Assembly: GCA_037783545.1 (NCBI GenBank)
Contig: JBBELK010000481.1
Location: 1 to 64,000 of the forward strand
Origin: Henricia sp. BOLD:AAB3569
Taxonomy: Eukaryota > Echinodermata > Asteroidea > Spinulosida > Echinasteridae
DNA: 64,000 nt
Direction: 5' to 3'
The notes beneath the pieces are model-generated. The model was not told where the DNA came from, made no database searches, and was given only the letters and a program-made list of their open reading frames with translations. Both the position numbers and the translations under genes were made by a program. Shown here in pieces: positions 45,483 through 57,467 of this stretch (positions are counted from its first letter, which is position 1; the number at the start of each line of letters is the position of its first letter).

Positions 45483-46550
45483 CTCGTGCGCATGCTCAGT
45501 CCTTCGGACTGTCGTTGACACGGCCCAGTTTGGGACGGGATTTTGGTCAAAGTGTGGTCCAAACGTCGGCAAATTTGGAGGTCGAAAAATGTTCCGACGA
45601 ACTTCAAATTTTGCATGCTCCAAAGACTCTATATTGCGCACTTGTCCTAAAAAATTTACAGACTTTCGCCAGGAAATGACAGAGAAATTTCAGAGTTTAG
45701 GAAAAAAAGGGGTTGGCGCTTCCTGGATGCTCCCGCAACCTGTGGCTGTTTGTACACACCTCTTTGGTGTACTCCTGACTCGTGCGCATGCTCAGTCCTT
45801 CGGACTGTCGTTGACACGGCCCAGTTTGGGACGCGATTTTGGTCAAAGTGTGGTCCAAACGTCGGCAAATTTGGAGGTCGAAAAATTTTCCGACGAACTT
45901 CATATTTTGCATGCTCCAAAGACTCTATATTGCGCACTTGTCCTAAAAAATTGACAGACTTTCGCCGGGAAATGGCAGAGAAATTTCAGAGTTTAGGAAA
46001 AAAAGGGGTTGGCGCTTCCTGGATGCTCCCGCAACCTGTGGCTGTCTGTACACACCTCTTTGGTGTACTCCTGACTCGTGCGCATGCTCAGTCCTTCGGA
46101 CTGTCGTTGACACGGCCCAGTTTGGGACGGGATTTTGGTCAAAGTGTGGTCCAAACGTCGGCAAATTTGGAGGTCGAAAAATTTTCCGACGAACTTCAAA
46201 TTTTGCATGCTCCAAAGACTCTATATTGCGCACTTGTCCTAAAAAATTGACAGACTTTCGCCGGGAAATGACAGAGAAATTTCAGAGTTTAGGAAAAAAA
46301 GGGGTTGGCGCTTCCTGGATGCTCCCGCAACCTGTGGCTGTCTGTACACACCTCTTTGGTGTACTCCTGACTCGTGCGCATGCTCAGTCCTTCGGACTGT
46401 CGTTGACACGGCCCAGTTTGGGACGGGATTTTGGTCAAAGTGTGGTCCAAACGTCGGCAAATTTGGAGGTCGAAAAATTTTCCGACGAACTTCAAATTTT
46501 GCATGCTCCAAAGACTCTATATTGCGCACTTGTCCTAAAAAATTGACAGA
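45395..46550 (+). repeat. Uninterrupted paralogue of the transposon target block
   Basis: This segment matches 27418-28550 (offset 17977) and the block split by the transposon (37831 onward, offset 7758). It keeps the target monomer intact, reading GGTCAAAGTGTGGTCC, so it serves as an internal empty-site comparison. The 7758-bp offset continues to about 47000 against 37831-39300. Confidence 0.85.
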
Positions 46551-47125
46551 CTTTCGCCGGGAAATGACAGAGACATTTCAGAGTTTAGGAAAAAAGGGGT
46601 TGGCGCTTCCTGGATGCTCCCGCAACCTGTGGCTGTCTGTACACACCTCTTTGGTGTACTCCTGACTCGTGCGCATGCTCAGTCCTTCGGACTGTCGTTG
46701 ACACGGCCCAGTTTGGGACGGGATTTTGGTCAAAGTGTGGTCCAAACGTCGGCAAATTTGGAGGTCGAAAAATTTTCCGACGAACTTCAAATTTTGCATG
46801 CTCCAAAGACTCTATATTGCGCACTTGTCCTAAAAAATTGACAGACTTTTGCCGGGAAATTACAGAGAAATTTCAGAGTTTAGGAAAAAAAGGGGTTGGC
46901 GCTTCCTGGATGCTCCCGCAACCTGTGGCTGTCTGTACACACCTCTTTGGTGTACTCCTGACTCGTGCGCATGCTCAGTCCTTCGGACTGTCGTTGACAC
47001 GGCCCAGTTTGGGACGGGATTTTGGTCAAAGTGTGGTCCAAACGTCGGCAAATTTGGAGGTCGACAAATTTTCCGACGAACTTCAAATTTTGCATGCTCC
47101 AAAGACTCTATATTGCGCACTTGTC

Positions 47126-48905
47126 CTAAAAAATTGACAGACTTTCGCCGGGAAATGGCAGAGAAATTTCAGAGTTTAGGAAAAAAAGGGGTTGGCGCTT
47201 CCTGGATGCTCCCGCAACCTGTGGCTGTCTGTACACACCTCTTTGGTGTACTCCTGACTCGTGCGCATGCTCAGTCCTTCGGACTGTCGTTGACACGGCC
47301 CAGTTTGGGACGGGATTTTGGTCAAAGTGTGGTCCAAACGTCGGCAAATTTGGAGGTCGAAAAATTTTCCGACGAACTTCATATTTTGCATGCTCCAAAG
47401 ACTCTATATTGCGCACTTGTCCTAAAAAATTGACAGACTTTCGCCGGGAAATGGCAGAGAAATTTCAGAGTTTAGGAAAAAAAGGGGTTGGCGCTTCCTG
47501 GATGCTCCCGCAACCTGTGGCTGTCTGTACACACCTCTTTGGTGTACTCCTGACTCGTGCGCATGCTCAGTCCTTCGGACTGTCGTTGACACGGCCCAGT
47601 TTGGGACGGGATTTTGGTCAAAGTGTGGTCCAAACGTCGGCAAATTTGGAGGTCGAAAAATTTTCCGACGAACTTCAAATTTTGCATGCTCCAAAGACTC
47701 TATATTGCGCACTTGTCCTAAAAAATTGACAGACTTTCGCCGGGAAATGACAGAGAAATTTCAGAGTTTAGGAAAAAAAGGGGTTGGCGCTTCCTGGATG
47801 CTCCCGCAACCTGTGGCTGTCTGTACACACCTCTTTGGTGTACTCCTGACTCGTGCGCATGCTCAGTCCTTCGGACTGTCGTTGACACGGCCCAGTTTGG
47901 GACGGGATTTTGGTCAAAGTGTGGTCCAAACGTCGGCAAATTTGGAGGTCGAAAAATTTTCCGACGAACTTCAAATTTTGCATGCTCCAAAGACTCTATA
48001 TTGCGCACTTGTCCTAAAAAATTGACAGACTTTCGCCGGGAAATGGCAGAGAAATTTCAGAGTTTAGGAAAAAAAGGGGTTGGCGCTTCCTGGATGCTCC
48101 CGCAACCTGTGGCTGTCTGTACACACCTCTTTGGTGTACTCCTGACTCGTGCGCATGCTCAGTCCTTCGGACTGTCGTTGACACGGCCCAGTTTGGGACG
48201 GGATTTTGGTCAAAGTGTGGTCCAAACGTCGGCAAATTTGGAGGTCGAAAAATTTTCCGACGAACTTCATATTTTGCATGCTCCAAAGACTCTATATTGC
48301 GCACTTGTCCTAAAAAATTGACAGACTTTCGCCGGGAAATGGCAGAGAAATTTCAGAGTTTAGGAAAAAAAGGGGTTGGCGCTTCCTGGATGCTCCCGCA
48401 ACCTGTGGCTGTCTGTACACACCTCTTTGGTGTACTCCTGACTCGTGCGCATGCTCAGTCCTTCGGACTGTCGTTGACACGGCCCAGTTTGGGACGGGAT
48501 TTTGGTCAAAGTGTGGTCCAAACGTCGGCAAATTTGGAGGTCGAAAAATTTTCCGACGAACTTCAAATTTTGCATGCTCCAAAGACTCTATATTGCGCAC
48601 TTGTCCTAAAAAATTGACAGACTTTCGCCGGGAAATGACAGAGAAATTTCAGAGTTTAGGAAAAAAAGGGGTTGGCGCTTCCTGGATGCTCCCGCAACCT
48701 GTGGCTGTCTGTACACACCTCTTTGGTGTACTCCTGACTCGTGCGCATGCTCAGTCCTTCGGACTGTCGTTGACACGGCCCAGTTTGGGACGGGATTTTG
48801 GTCAAAGTGTGGTCCAAACGTCGGCAAATTTGGAGGTCGAAAAATTTTCCGACGAACTTCAAATTTTGCATGCTCCAAAGACTCTATATTGCGCACTTGT
48901 CCTAA
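47126..48905 (+). repeat. Higher-order repeat: two 888-bp trimers
   Basis: Three monomers at 47126-48013 are repeated at 48014-48901. The marker CTTCATATTTTGC occurs in the first monomer of each trimer, and the GGCAGAG/GACAGAG alternation is in the same order. Confidence 0.85.
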
Positions 48906-50676
48906 AAAATTGACAGACTTTCGCCGGGAAATGACAGAGACATTTCAGAGTTTAGGAAAAAAGGGGTTGGCGCTTCCTGGATGCTCCCGCAACCTGTGGC
49001 TGTCTGTACACACCTCTTTGGTGTACTCCTGACTCGTGCGCATGCTCAGTCCTTCGGACTGTCGTTGACACGGCCCAGTTTGGGACGGGATTTTGGTCAA
49101 AGTGTGGTCCAAACGTCGGCAAATTTGGAGGTCGAAAAATTTTCCGACGAACTTCAAATTTTGCATGCTCCAAAGACTCTATATTGCGCACTTGTCCTAA
49201 AAAATTGACAGACTTTCGCCGGGAAATTACAGAGAAATTTCAGAGTTTAGGAAAAAAAGGGGTTGGCGCTTCCTGGATGCTCCCGCAACCTGTGGCTGTC
49301 TGTACACACCTCTTTGGTGTACTCCTGACTCGTGCGCATGCTCAGTCCTTCGGACTGTCGTTGACACGGCCCAGTTTGGGACGGGATTTTGGTCAAAGTG
49401 TGGTCCAAACGTCGGCAAATTTGGAGGTCGAAAAATTTTCCGACGAACTTCAAATTTTGCATGCTCCAAAGACTCTATATTGCGCACTTGTCCTAAAAAA
49501 TTGACAGACTTTCGCCGGGAAATGGCAGAGAAATTTCAGAGTTTAGGAAAAAAAGGGGTTGGCGCTTCCTGGATGCTCCCGCAACCTGTGGCTGTCTGTA
49601 CACACCTCTTTGGTGTACTCCTGACTCGTGCGCATGCTCAGTCCTTCGGACTGTCGTTGACACGGCCCAGTTTGGGACGGGATTTTGGTCAAAGTGTGGT
49701 CCAAACGTCGGCAAATTTGGAGGTCGAAAAATGTTTCGACGAACTTCAAATTTTGCATGCTCCAAAGACTCTATATTGCGCACTTGTCCTAAAAAATTTA
49801 CAGACTTTCGCCAGGAAATGACAGAGAAATTTCAGAGTTTAGGAAAAAAAGGGGTTGGCGCTTCCGGATGCTCCCGCAACCTGTGGCTGTCTGTACACAC
49901 CTCTTTGGTGTACTCCTGACTCGTGCGCATGCTCAGTCCTTCGGACTGTCGTTGACACGGCCCAGTTTGGGACGGGATTTTGGTCAAAGTGTGGTCCAAA
50001 CGTCGGCAAATTTGGAGGTCGAAAAATTTTCCGACGAACTTCAAATTTTGCATGCTCCAAAGACTCTATATTGCGCACTTGTCCTAAAAAATTGACAGAC
50101 TTTCGCCGGGAAATGGCAGAGAAATTTCAGAGTTTAGGAAAAAAAGGGGTTGGCGCTTCCTGGATGCTCCCGCAACCTGTGGCTGTCTGTACACACCTCT
50201 TTGGTGTACTGCTGACTCGTGCGCATGCTCAGTCCTTCGGACTGTCGTTGACACGGCCCAGTTTGGGACGGGAATTTGGTCAAAGTGTGTTCCAAACGTC
50301 GGCAAATTTGGAGGTCGAAAAATTTTCCGACGAACTTCAAATTTTGCATGCTCCAAAGACTCTATATTGCGCACTTGTCGTAAAAAAATTGACAGACTTT
50401 CGCCGGGAAATGACAGAGAAATTTCAGAGTTTAGGAAAAAAAGGGGTTGGCGCTTCCTGGATGCTCCCGCAACCTGTGGCTGTCTGTACACACCTCTTTG
50501 GTGTACTCCTGACTCGTGCGCATGCTCAGTCCTTCGGACTGTCGTTGACACGGCCCAGTTTGGGACGGGATTTGGGTCAAAGTGTGGTCCAAACGTCGGC
50601 AAATTTGGAGGTCGAAAAAATTTCCGACGAACTTCAAATTTTGCATGCTCCAAAGACTCTATATTGCGCACTTGTC

Positions 50677-51850
50677 CTAAAAAATTGACAGACTTTCGCC
50701 GGGAAATGGCAGAGAAATTTCAGAGTTTTGGAAAAAAAGGGGTTGGCGCTTCCTGGATGATCCCGCAACCTGTGGCTGTCTGTACACACCTCTTTGGTGT
50801 ACTCCTGACTCGTGCGCATGCTCAGTCCTTCGGACTGTCGTTGACACGGCCCAGTTTGGGACGGGATTTTGGTCAAAGTGTGGTCCAAACGTCGGCAAAT
50901 TTGGAGGTCGAAAAATTTTCCGACGAACTTCAAATTTTGCATGCTCCAAAGACTCTATATTGCGCACTTGTCCTAAAAAATTGACAGACTTTCGCCGGGA
51001 AATGGCAGAGAAATTTCGGAGTTTAGGAAAAAAAGGGGTTGGCGCTTCCTGGATGCTCCCGCAACCTGTGGCTATCTGTACACACCTCTTTGGTGTACTC
51101 CTGACTCGTGCGCATGCTCAGTCCTTCGGACTGTCGTTGACACGGCCCAGTTTGGGACGGGATTTGGGTCAAAGTGTGGTCCAAACGTCGGCAAATTTGG
51201 AGGTCGAAAAAATTTCCGACGAACTTCAAATTTTGCATGCTCCAAAGACTCTATATTGCGCACTTGTCCTAAAAAATTGACAGACTTTCGCCGGGAAATG
51301 GCAGAGAAATTTCAGAGTTTTGGAAAAAAAGGGGTTGGCGCTTCCTGGATGATCCCGCAACCTGTGGCTGTCTGTACACACCTCTTTGGTGTACTCCTGA
51401 CTCGTGCGCATGCTCAGTCCTTCGGACTGTCGTTGACACGGCCCAGTTTGGGACGGGATTTTGGTCAAAGTGTGGTCCAAACGTCGGCAAATTTGGAGGT
51501 CGAAAAATTTTCCGACGAACTTCAAATTTTGCATGCTCCAAAGACTCTATATTGCGCACTTGTCCTAAAAAATTGACAGACTTTCGCCGGGAAATGGCAG
51601 AGAAATTTCGGAGTTTAGGAAAAAAAGGGGTTGGCGCTTCCTGGATGCTCCCGCAACCTGTGGCTATCTGTACACACCTCTTTGGTGTACTCCTGACTCG
51701 TGCGCATGCTCAGTCCTTCGGACTGTCGTTGACACGGCCCAGTTTGGGACGGGATTTTGTTCAAAGTGTGGTCCAAACGTCGGCAAATTTGGAGGTCGAA
51801 AAATTTTCCGACGAACTTCAAATTTTGCATGCTCCAAAGACTCTATATTG
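50677..51850 (+). repeat. Higher-order repeat: two 592-bp dimers
   Basis: Two monomers recur at an offset of 592 bp (50677 to 51269, 50960 to 51552). Markers are GAGTTTTGGAAA with TGGATGATCCCGC, and TTTCGGAGTTT with GGCTATCTGTAC. Confidence 0.85.
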
Positions 51851-52156
51851 CGCACTTGGCCTAAAAAATTGCCAGACTTTCGCCGGAAAATGACAGAGAA
51901 ATTTCAGAGTTTAGGAAAAAAAGGGGTTGGCGCTTCCTGGATGCTCCCGCAACCTGTGGCTATCTGTACACACCTCTTTGGTGTACTCCTGACTCGTGCG
52001 CATGCTCAGTCCTTCGGACTGTCGTTGACACGGCCCAGTTTGGGACGGGATTTTGGTCAAAGTGTGGTCCAAACGTCGGCAAATTTGGAGGTCGAAAAAT
52101 TTTCCGACGAACTTCAAATTTTGCATGCTCCAAAGACTCTATATTGCGCACTTGTC

Positions 52157-52750
52157 CTAAAAAATTGACAGACTTTCGCCGGGAAATGGCAGAGAAATTT
52201 CAGAGTTTAGGAAAAAAAAGGGGTTGGCGCTTCCTGGATGCTCCCGCAACCTGTGGCTGTCTGTACACACCTCTTTGGTGTACTCCTGACTCGTGCGCAT
52301 GCTCAGTCCTTCGGACTGTCGTTGACACGGCCCAGTTTGGGACGGGATTTTGGTCAAAGTGTGGTCCAAACGTCGGCAAATTTGGAGGTCGAAAAATTTT
52401 CCGACGAACTTCAAATTTTGCATGCTCCAAAGACTCTATATTGCGCACTTGTCCTAAAAAATTGACAGACTTTCGCCGGGAAATGGCAGAGAAATTTCAG
52501 AGTTTAGGAAAAAAAAGGGGTTGGCGCTTCCTGGATGCTCCCGCAACCTGTGGCTGTCTGTACACACCTCTTTGGTGTACTCCTGACTCGTGCGCATGCT
52601 CAGTCCTTCGGACTGTCGTTGACACGGCCCAGTTTGGGACGGGATTTTGGTCAAAGTGTGGTCCAAACGTCGGCAAATTTGGAGGTCGAAAAATTTTCCG
52701 ACGAACTTCAAATTTTGCATGCTCCAAAGACTCTATATTGCGCACTTGGC
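52157..52750 (+). repeat. Adjacent near-identical 297-bp monomers
   Basis: Two neighbouring copies with A8G4 tracts are 297 bp long, a multiple of three, so one plus-strand frame stays open across both. This gives the longest open frame in the array (52144-53058), which is a length coincidence and not evidence of a gene. Confidence 0.8.
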
Positions 52751-53689
52751 CTAAAAAAATTGCCAGACTTTCGCCGGGAAATGACAGAGAAATTTCAGAG
52801 TTTAGGAAAAAAAGGGGTTGGCGCTTCCGGATGCTCCCGCAACCTGTGGCTGTCTGTACACACCTCTTTGGTGTACTCCTGACTCGTGCGCATGCTCAGT
52901 CATTCGGACTGTCGTTGACACGGCCCAGTTTGGGACGGGATTTGGGTCAAAGTGTGGTCCAAACGTCGGCAAATTTGGAGGTCGAAAAATTTTCCGACGA
53001 ACTTCAAATTTTGCATGCTCCAAAGACTCTATATTGCGCACTTGTCCTAAAAAATTGACAGACTTTCGCCGGGAAATGGCAGAGAAATTTCAGAGTTTAG
53101 GAAAAAAAGGGGTTGGCGCTTCCTGGATGCTGCCGCAACCTGTGGCTGTCTGTACACACCTCTTTGGTGTAGTCCTGACTCGTGCGCATGCTCAGTCCTT
53201 CGGACTGTCGTTGACACGGCCCAGTTTGGGACCGGATTTTGGTCAAAGTGTGGTCCAAACGTCGGCAAATTTGGAGGTCGAAAAATTTTCCGACGATCTT
53301 CAAATTTTGCATGCTCCAAAGACTCTATATTGCCCACTTGTCCTAAAAAATTGACAGACTTTCGCCGGGAAATGGAAGAGAAATTTCAGAGTTTAGGAAA
53401 AAAAAGGGGTTGGCGTTTCCTGGATGCTCCCGCAACCTGTGGCTGTCTGTACACACCTCTTTGGTGTACTCCTGACTCGTGCGCATGCTCAGTCCTTCGG
53501 ACTGTCGTTGACACGGCCCAGTTTGGGACGGGATTTTGGTCAAAGTGTGGTCCAAACGTCGGCAAATTTGGAGGTAGAAAAATTTTTCGGCGAACTTCAA
53601 ATTTTGCATGCTCCAAAGACTCTATATTGCGCACTTGTCCTAAAAAATTGACAGACTTTCGCCGGGAAATGACAGAGAAATTTCAGAGT

Positions 53690-56010
53690 TTAGGAAAAAA
53701 AGGGGTTGGCGCTTCCGGATGCTCCCGCAACCTGTGGCTGTCTGTACACACCTCTTTGGTGTACTCCTGACTCGTGCGCATGCTCAGTCCTTCGGACTGT
53801 CGCTGACACGGCCCAGTTTGGGACGGGATTTTGGTCAAAGTGTGGTCCAAACGTCGGCAAATTTGGAGGTCGAAAAATTTTCCGACGAACTTCAAATTTT
53901 GCATGCTCCAAAGACTCTATATTGCGCACTTGTCCTAAAAAAATGACAGACTTTCGCCGGGAAATGACAGAGAAATTTCAGAGTTTAGGGAAAAAAGGGG
54001 TTGGCGCTTCCTGGATGCTCCCGCAACCTGTGGCTGTCTGTACACACCTCTTTGGTGTACTCCTGACTCGTGCGCATGCTCAGTCCTTCGGACTGTCGTT
54101 GACACGGCCCAGTTTGGGACGGGATTTTGGTCAAAGTGTGGTCCAAACGTCGGCAAATTTGGAGGTCGAAAAATTTTCCGACGAACTTCAAATTTGGCAT
54201 GATCCAAAGACTCTATATTGCGCACTTGTCCTAAAAAATTGACAGACTTTCGCCGGGAAATGACAGAGAAATTTCAGAGTTTAGGAAAAAAAGGGGTTGG
54301 CGCTTCCGGATGCTCCCGCAACCTGTGGCTGTCTGTACACACCTCTTTGGTGTACTCCTGACTCGTGCGCATGCTCAGTCCTTCGGACTGTCGTTGACAC
54401 GGCCCAGTTTGGGACGGGATTTTTGTCAAAGTGTGGTCCAAACGTCGGCAAATTTGGAGGTCGAAAAATTTTCCGACGAACTTCAAATTTTGCATGCTCC
54501 AAAGACTCTATATTGCGCACTTGTCCTAAAAAATTGACAGACTTTCGCCGGGAAATGGCAGAGAAATTTCAGAGTTTAGGGAAAAAAGGGGTTGGCACTT
54601 CCTGGATGCTCCCGCAACCTGTGGCTGTCTGTACACACCTCTTTGGTGTACTCCTGACTCGTGCGCATGCTCAGTCCTTCGGACTGTCGTTGACACGGCC
54701 CAGTTTGGGACCGGATTTTGGTCAAAGTGTGGTCCAAACGTCGGCAAATTTGGAGGTCGAAAAATTTTCCGACGAACTTCAAATTTTGCATGCTCCAAAG
54801 ACTCTATATTGCCCACTTGTCCTAAAAAAATGACAGACTTTCGCCGGGAAATGGAAGAGAAATTTCAGAGTTTAGGAAAAAAAGGGGTTGGCGTTTCCTG
54901 GATGCTCCCGCAACCTGTGGCTGTCTGTACACACCTCTTTGGTGTACTCCTGACTCGTGCGCATGCTCAGTCCTTCGGACTGTCGTTGACACGGCCCAGT
55001 TTGGGACGGGATTTTGGTCAAAGTGTGGTCCAAACGTCGGCAAATTTGGAGGTACAAAAATTTTCCGGCGAACTTCAAATTTTGCATGCTCCAAAGACTC
55101 TATATTGCGCACTTCTCCTAAAAAATTGACAGACTTTCGCCGGGAAATGACAGAGAAATTTCAGAGTTTAGGAAAAAAAGGGGTTGGCGCTTCCGGATGC
55201 TCCCGCAACCTGTGGCTGTCTGTACACACCTCTTTGGTGTACTCCTGACTCGTGCGCATGCTCAGTCCTTCGGACTGTCGCTGACACGGCCCAGTTTGGG
55301 ACGGGATTTTGGTCAAAGTGTGGTCCAAACGTCGGCAAATTTGGAGGTCGAAAAATTTTCCGACGAACTTCAAATTTTGCATGCTCCAAAGACTCTATAT
55401 TGCGCACTTGTCCTAAAAAATTGACAGACTTTCGCCGGGAAATGACAGAGAAATTTCAGAGTTTAGGGAAAAAAGGGGTTGGCGCTTCCTGGATGCTCCC
55501 GCAACCTGTGGCTGTCTGTACACACCTCTTTGGTGTACTCCTGACTCGTGCGCATGCTCAGTCCTTCGGACTGTCGTTGACACGGCCCAGTTTGGGACGG
55601 GATTTTGGTCAAAGTGTGGTCCAAACGTCGGCAAATTTGGAGGTCGAAAAATTTTCCGACGAACTTCAAATTTTGCATGATCCAAAGACTCTATATTGCG
55701 CACTTGTCCTAAAAAATTGACAGACTTTCGCCGGGAAATGACAGAGAAATTTCAGAGTTTAGGAAAAAAAGGGGTTGGCGCTTCCGGATGCTCCCGCAAC
55801 CTGTGGCTGTCTGTACACACCTCTTTGGTGTACTCCTGACTCGTGCGCATGCTCAGTCCTTCGGACTGTCGTTGACACGGCCCAGTTTGGGACGGGATTT
55901 TGGTCAAAGTGTGGTCCAAACGTCGGCAAATTTGGAGGTCGAAAAATTTTCCGACGAACTTCATATTCTGCATGCTCCAAAGACTCTATATTGCGCACTT
56001 GTCCTAAAAA
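53690..56010 (+). repeat. Higher-order repeat: 1478-bp period
   Basis: Monomers from 53690 recur at 55168, and those from 54274 recur at 55752. Markers are GTCGCTGACACGG, GCTTCCGGATGC, GTTTAGGGAAA and CATGATCCAAAG. Confidence 0.82.
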
Positions 56011-57467
56011 ATTGACAGACTTTCGCCGGGAAATGGCAGAGAAATTTCAGAGTTTAGGAAAAAAAGGGGTTGGCGCTTCCTGGATGCTCCCGCAACCTGT
56101 GGCTGTCTGTACACACCTCTTTGGTGTACTCCTGACTCGTGCGCATGCTCAGTCCTTCGGACTGTCGTTGACACGGCCCAGTTTGGGACGGGATTTTGGT
56201 CAAAGTGTGGTCCAAACGTCGGCAAATTTGGAGGTCGAAAAATTTTCCGACGAACTTCAAATTTTGCATGCTCCAAAGACTCTATATTGCGCACTTGTCC
56301 TAAAAAATTGACAGACTTTCGCTGGGAAATGACAGAGACATTTCAGAGTTTAGGAAAAAAGGGGTTGGCGCTTCCTGGATGCTCCCGCAACCTGTGGCTG
56401 TCTGTACACACCTCTTTGGTGTACTCCTGACTCGTGCGCATGCTCAGTCCTTCGGACTGTCGTTGACACGGCCCAGTTTGGGACGGGATTTTGGTCAAAG
56501 TGTGGTCCAAACGTCGGCAAATTTGGAGGTCGAAAAATTTTCCGACGAACTTCAAATTTTGCATGCTCCAAAGACTCTATATTGCGCACTTGTCCTAAAA
56601 AATTGACAGACTTTCGCCGGGAAATGACAGAGACATTTCAGAGTTTAGGAAAAAAGGGGTTGGCGCTTCCTGGATGCTCCCGCAACCTGTGGCTGTCTGT
56701 ACACACCTCTTTGGTGTACTCCTGACTCGTGCGCATGCTCAGTCCTTCGGACTGTCGTTGACACGGCCCAGTTTGGGACGGGATTTTGGTCAAAGTGTGG
56801 TCCAAACGTCGGCAAATGTGGAGGTCGAAAAAATTTCCGACGAACTTCAAATTTTGCATGCTCCAAAGACTCTATATTGCGCACTTGTCCTAAAAATTTG
56901 ACAGACTTTCGCCGGGAAATGACAGAGAAATTTCAGAGTTTAGGAAAAAAACGGGTTGGCGCTTCCTAGATACTCCCGCAACCTGTGGCTGTCTGTACAC
57001 ACCTCTTCGGTGTACTCCTGACTCGTGCGCATGCTCAGTCCTTCGGACTGTCGTTGACACGGCCCAGTTTGGGACGGGATTTTGGTCAAAGTGTGGTCCA
57101 AACGTCGGCAAATTTGGAGGTCGAAAAATTTTCCGACGAACTTCAAATTTTGCATGCTCCAAAGACTCTATATTGCGCACTTGTCCTAAGAAATTGACAG
57201 ACTTTCGCCGGGAAATGGCAGAGAAATTTCAGAGTTTAGGAAATAAGGGGTTGGCGCTTCCTGGATGCTCCCGCAACCTGTGGCTGTCTGTACACACCTC
57301 TTTGGTGTACTCCTGACTCGTGCGCATGCTCAGTCCTTCGGACTGTCGTTGACACGGCCCAGTTTGGGACGGGATTTTGGTCAAAGTGTGGTCCAAACGT
57401 CGGCAAATTTGGAGGTCGAAAAATTTTTCGACGAACTTCAAATTTTGCATGCTCCAAAGACTCTATA

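Noticed and set aside
52144-53058. 304-codon open frame spanning three monomers
   Set aside because: It stays open only because two neighbouring monomers are 297 bp, a multiple of three; the protein is just the repeated satellite translation.
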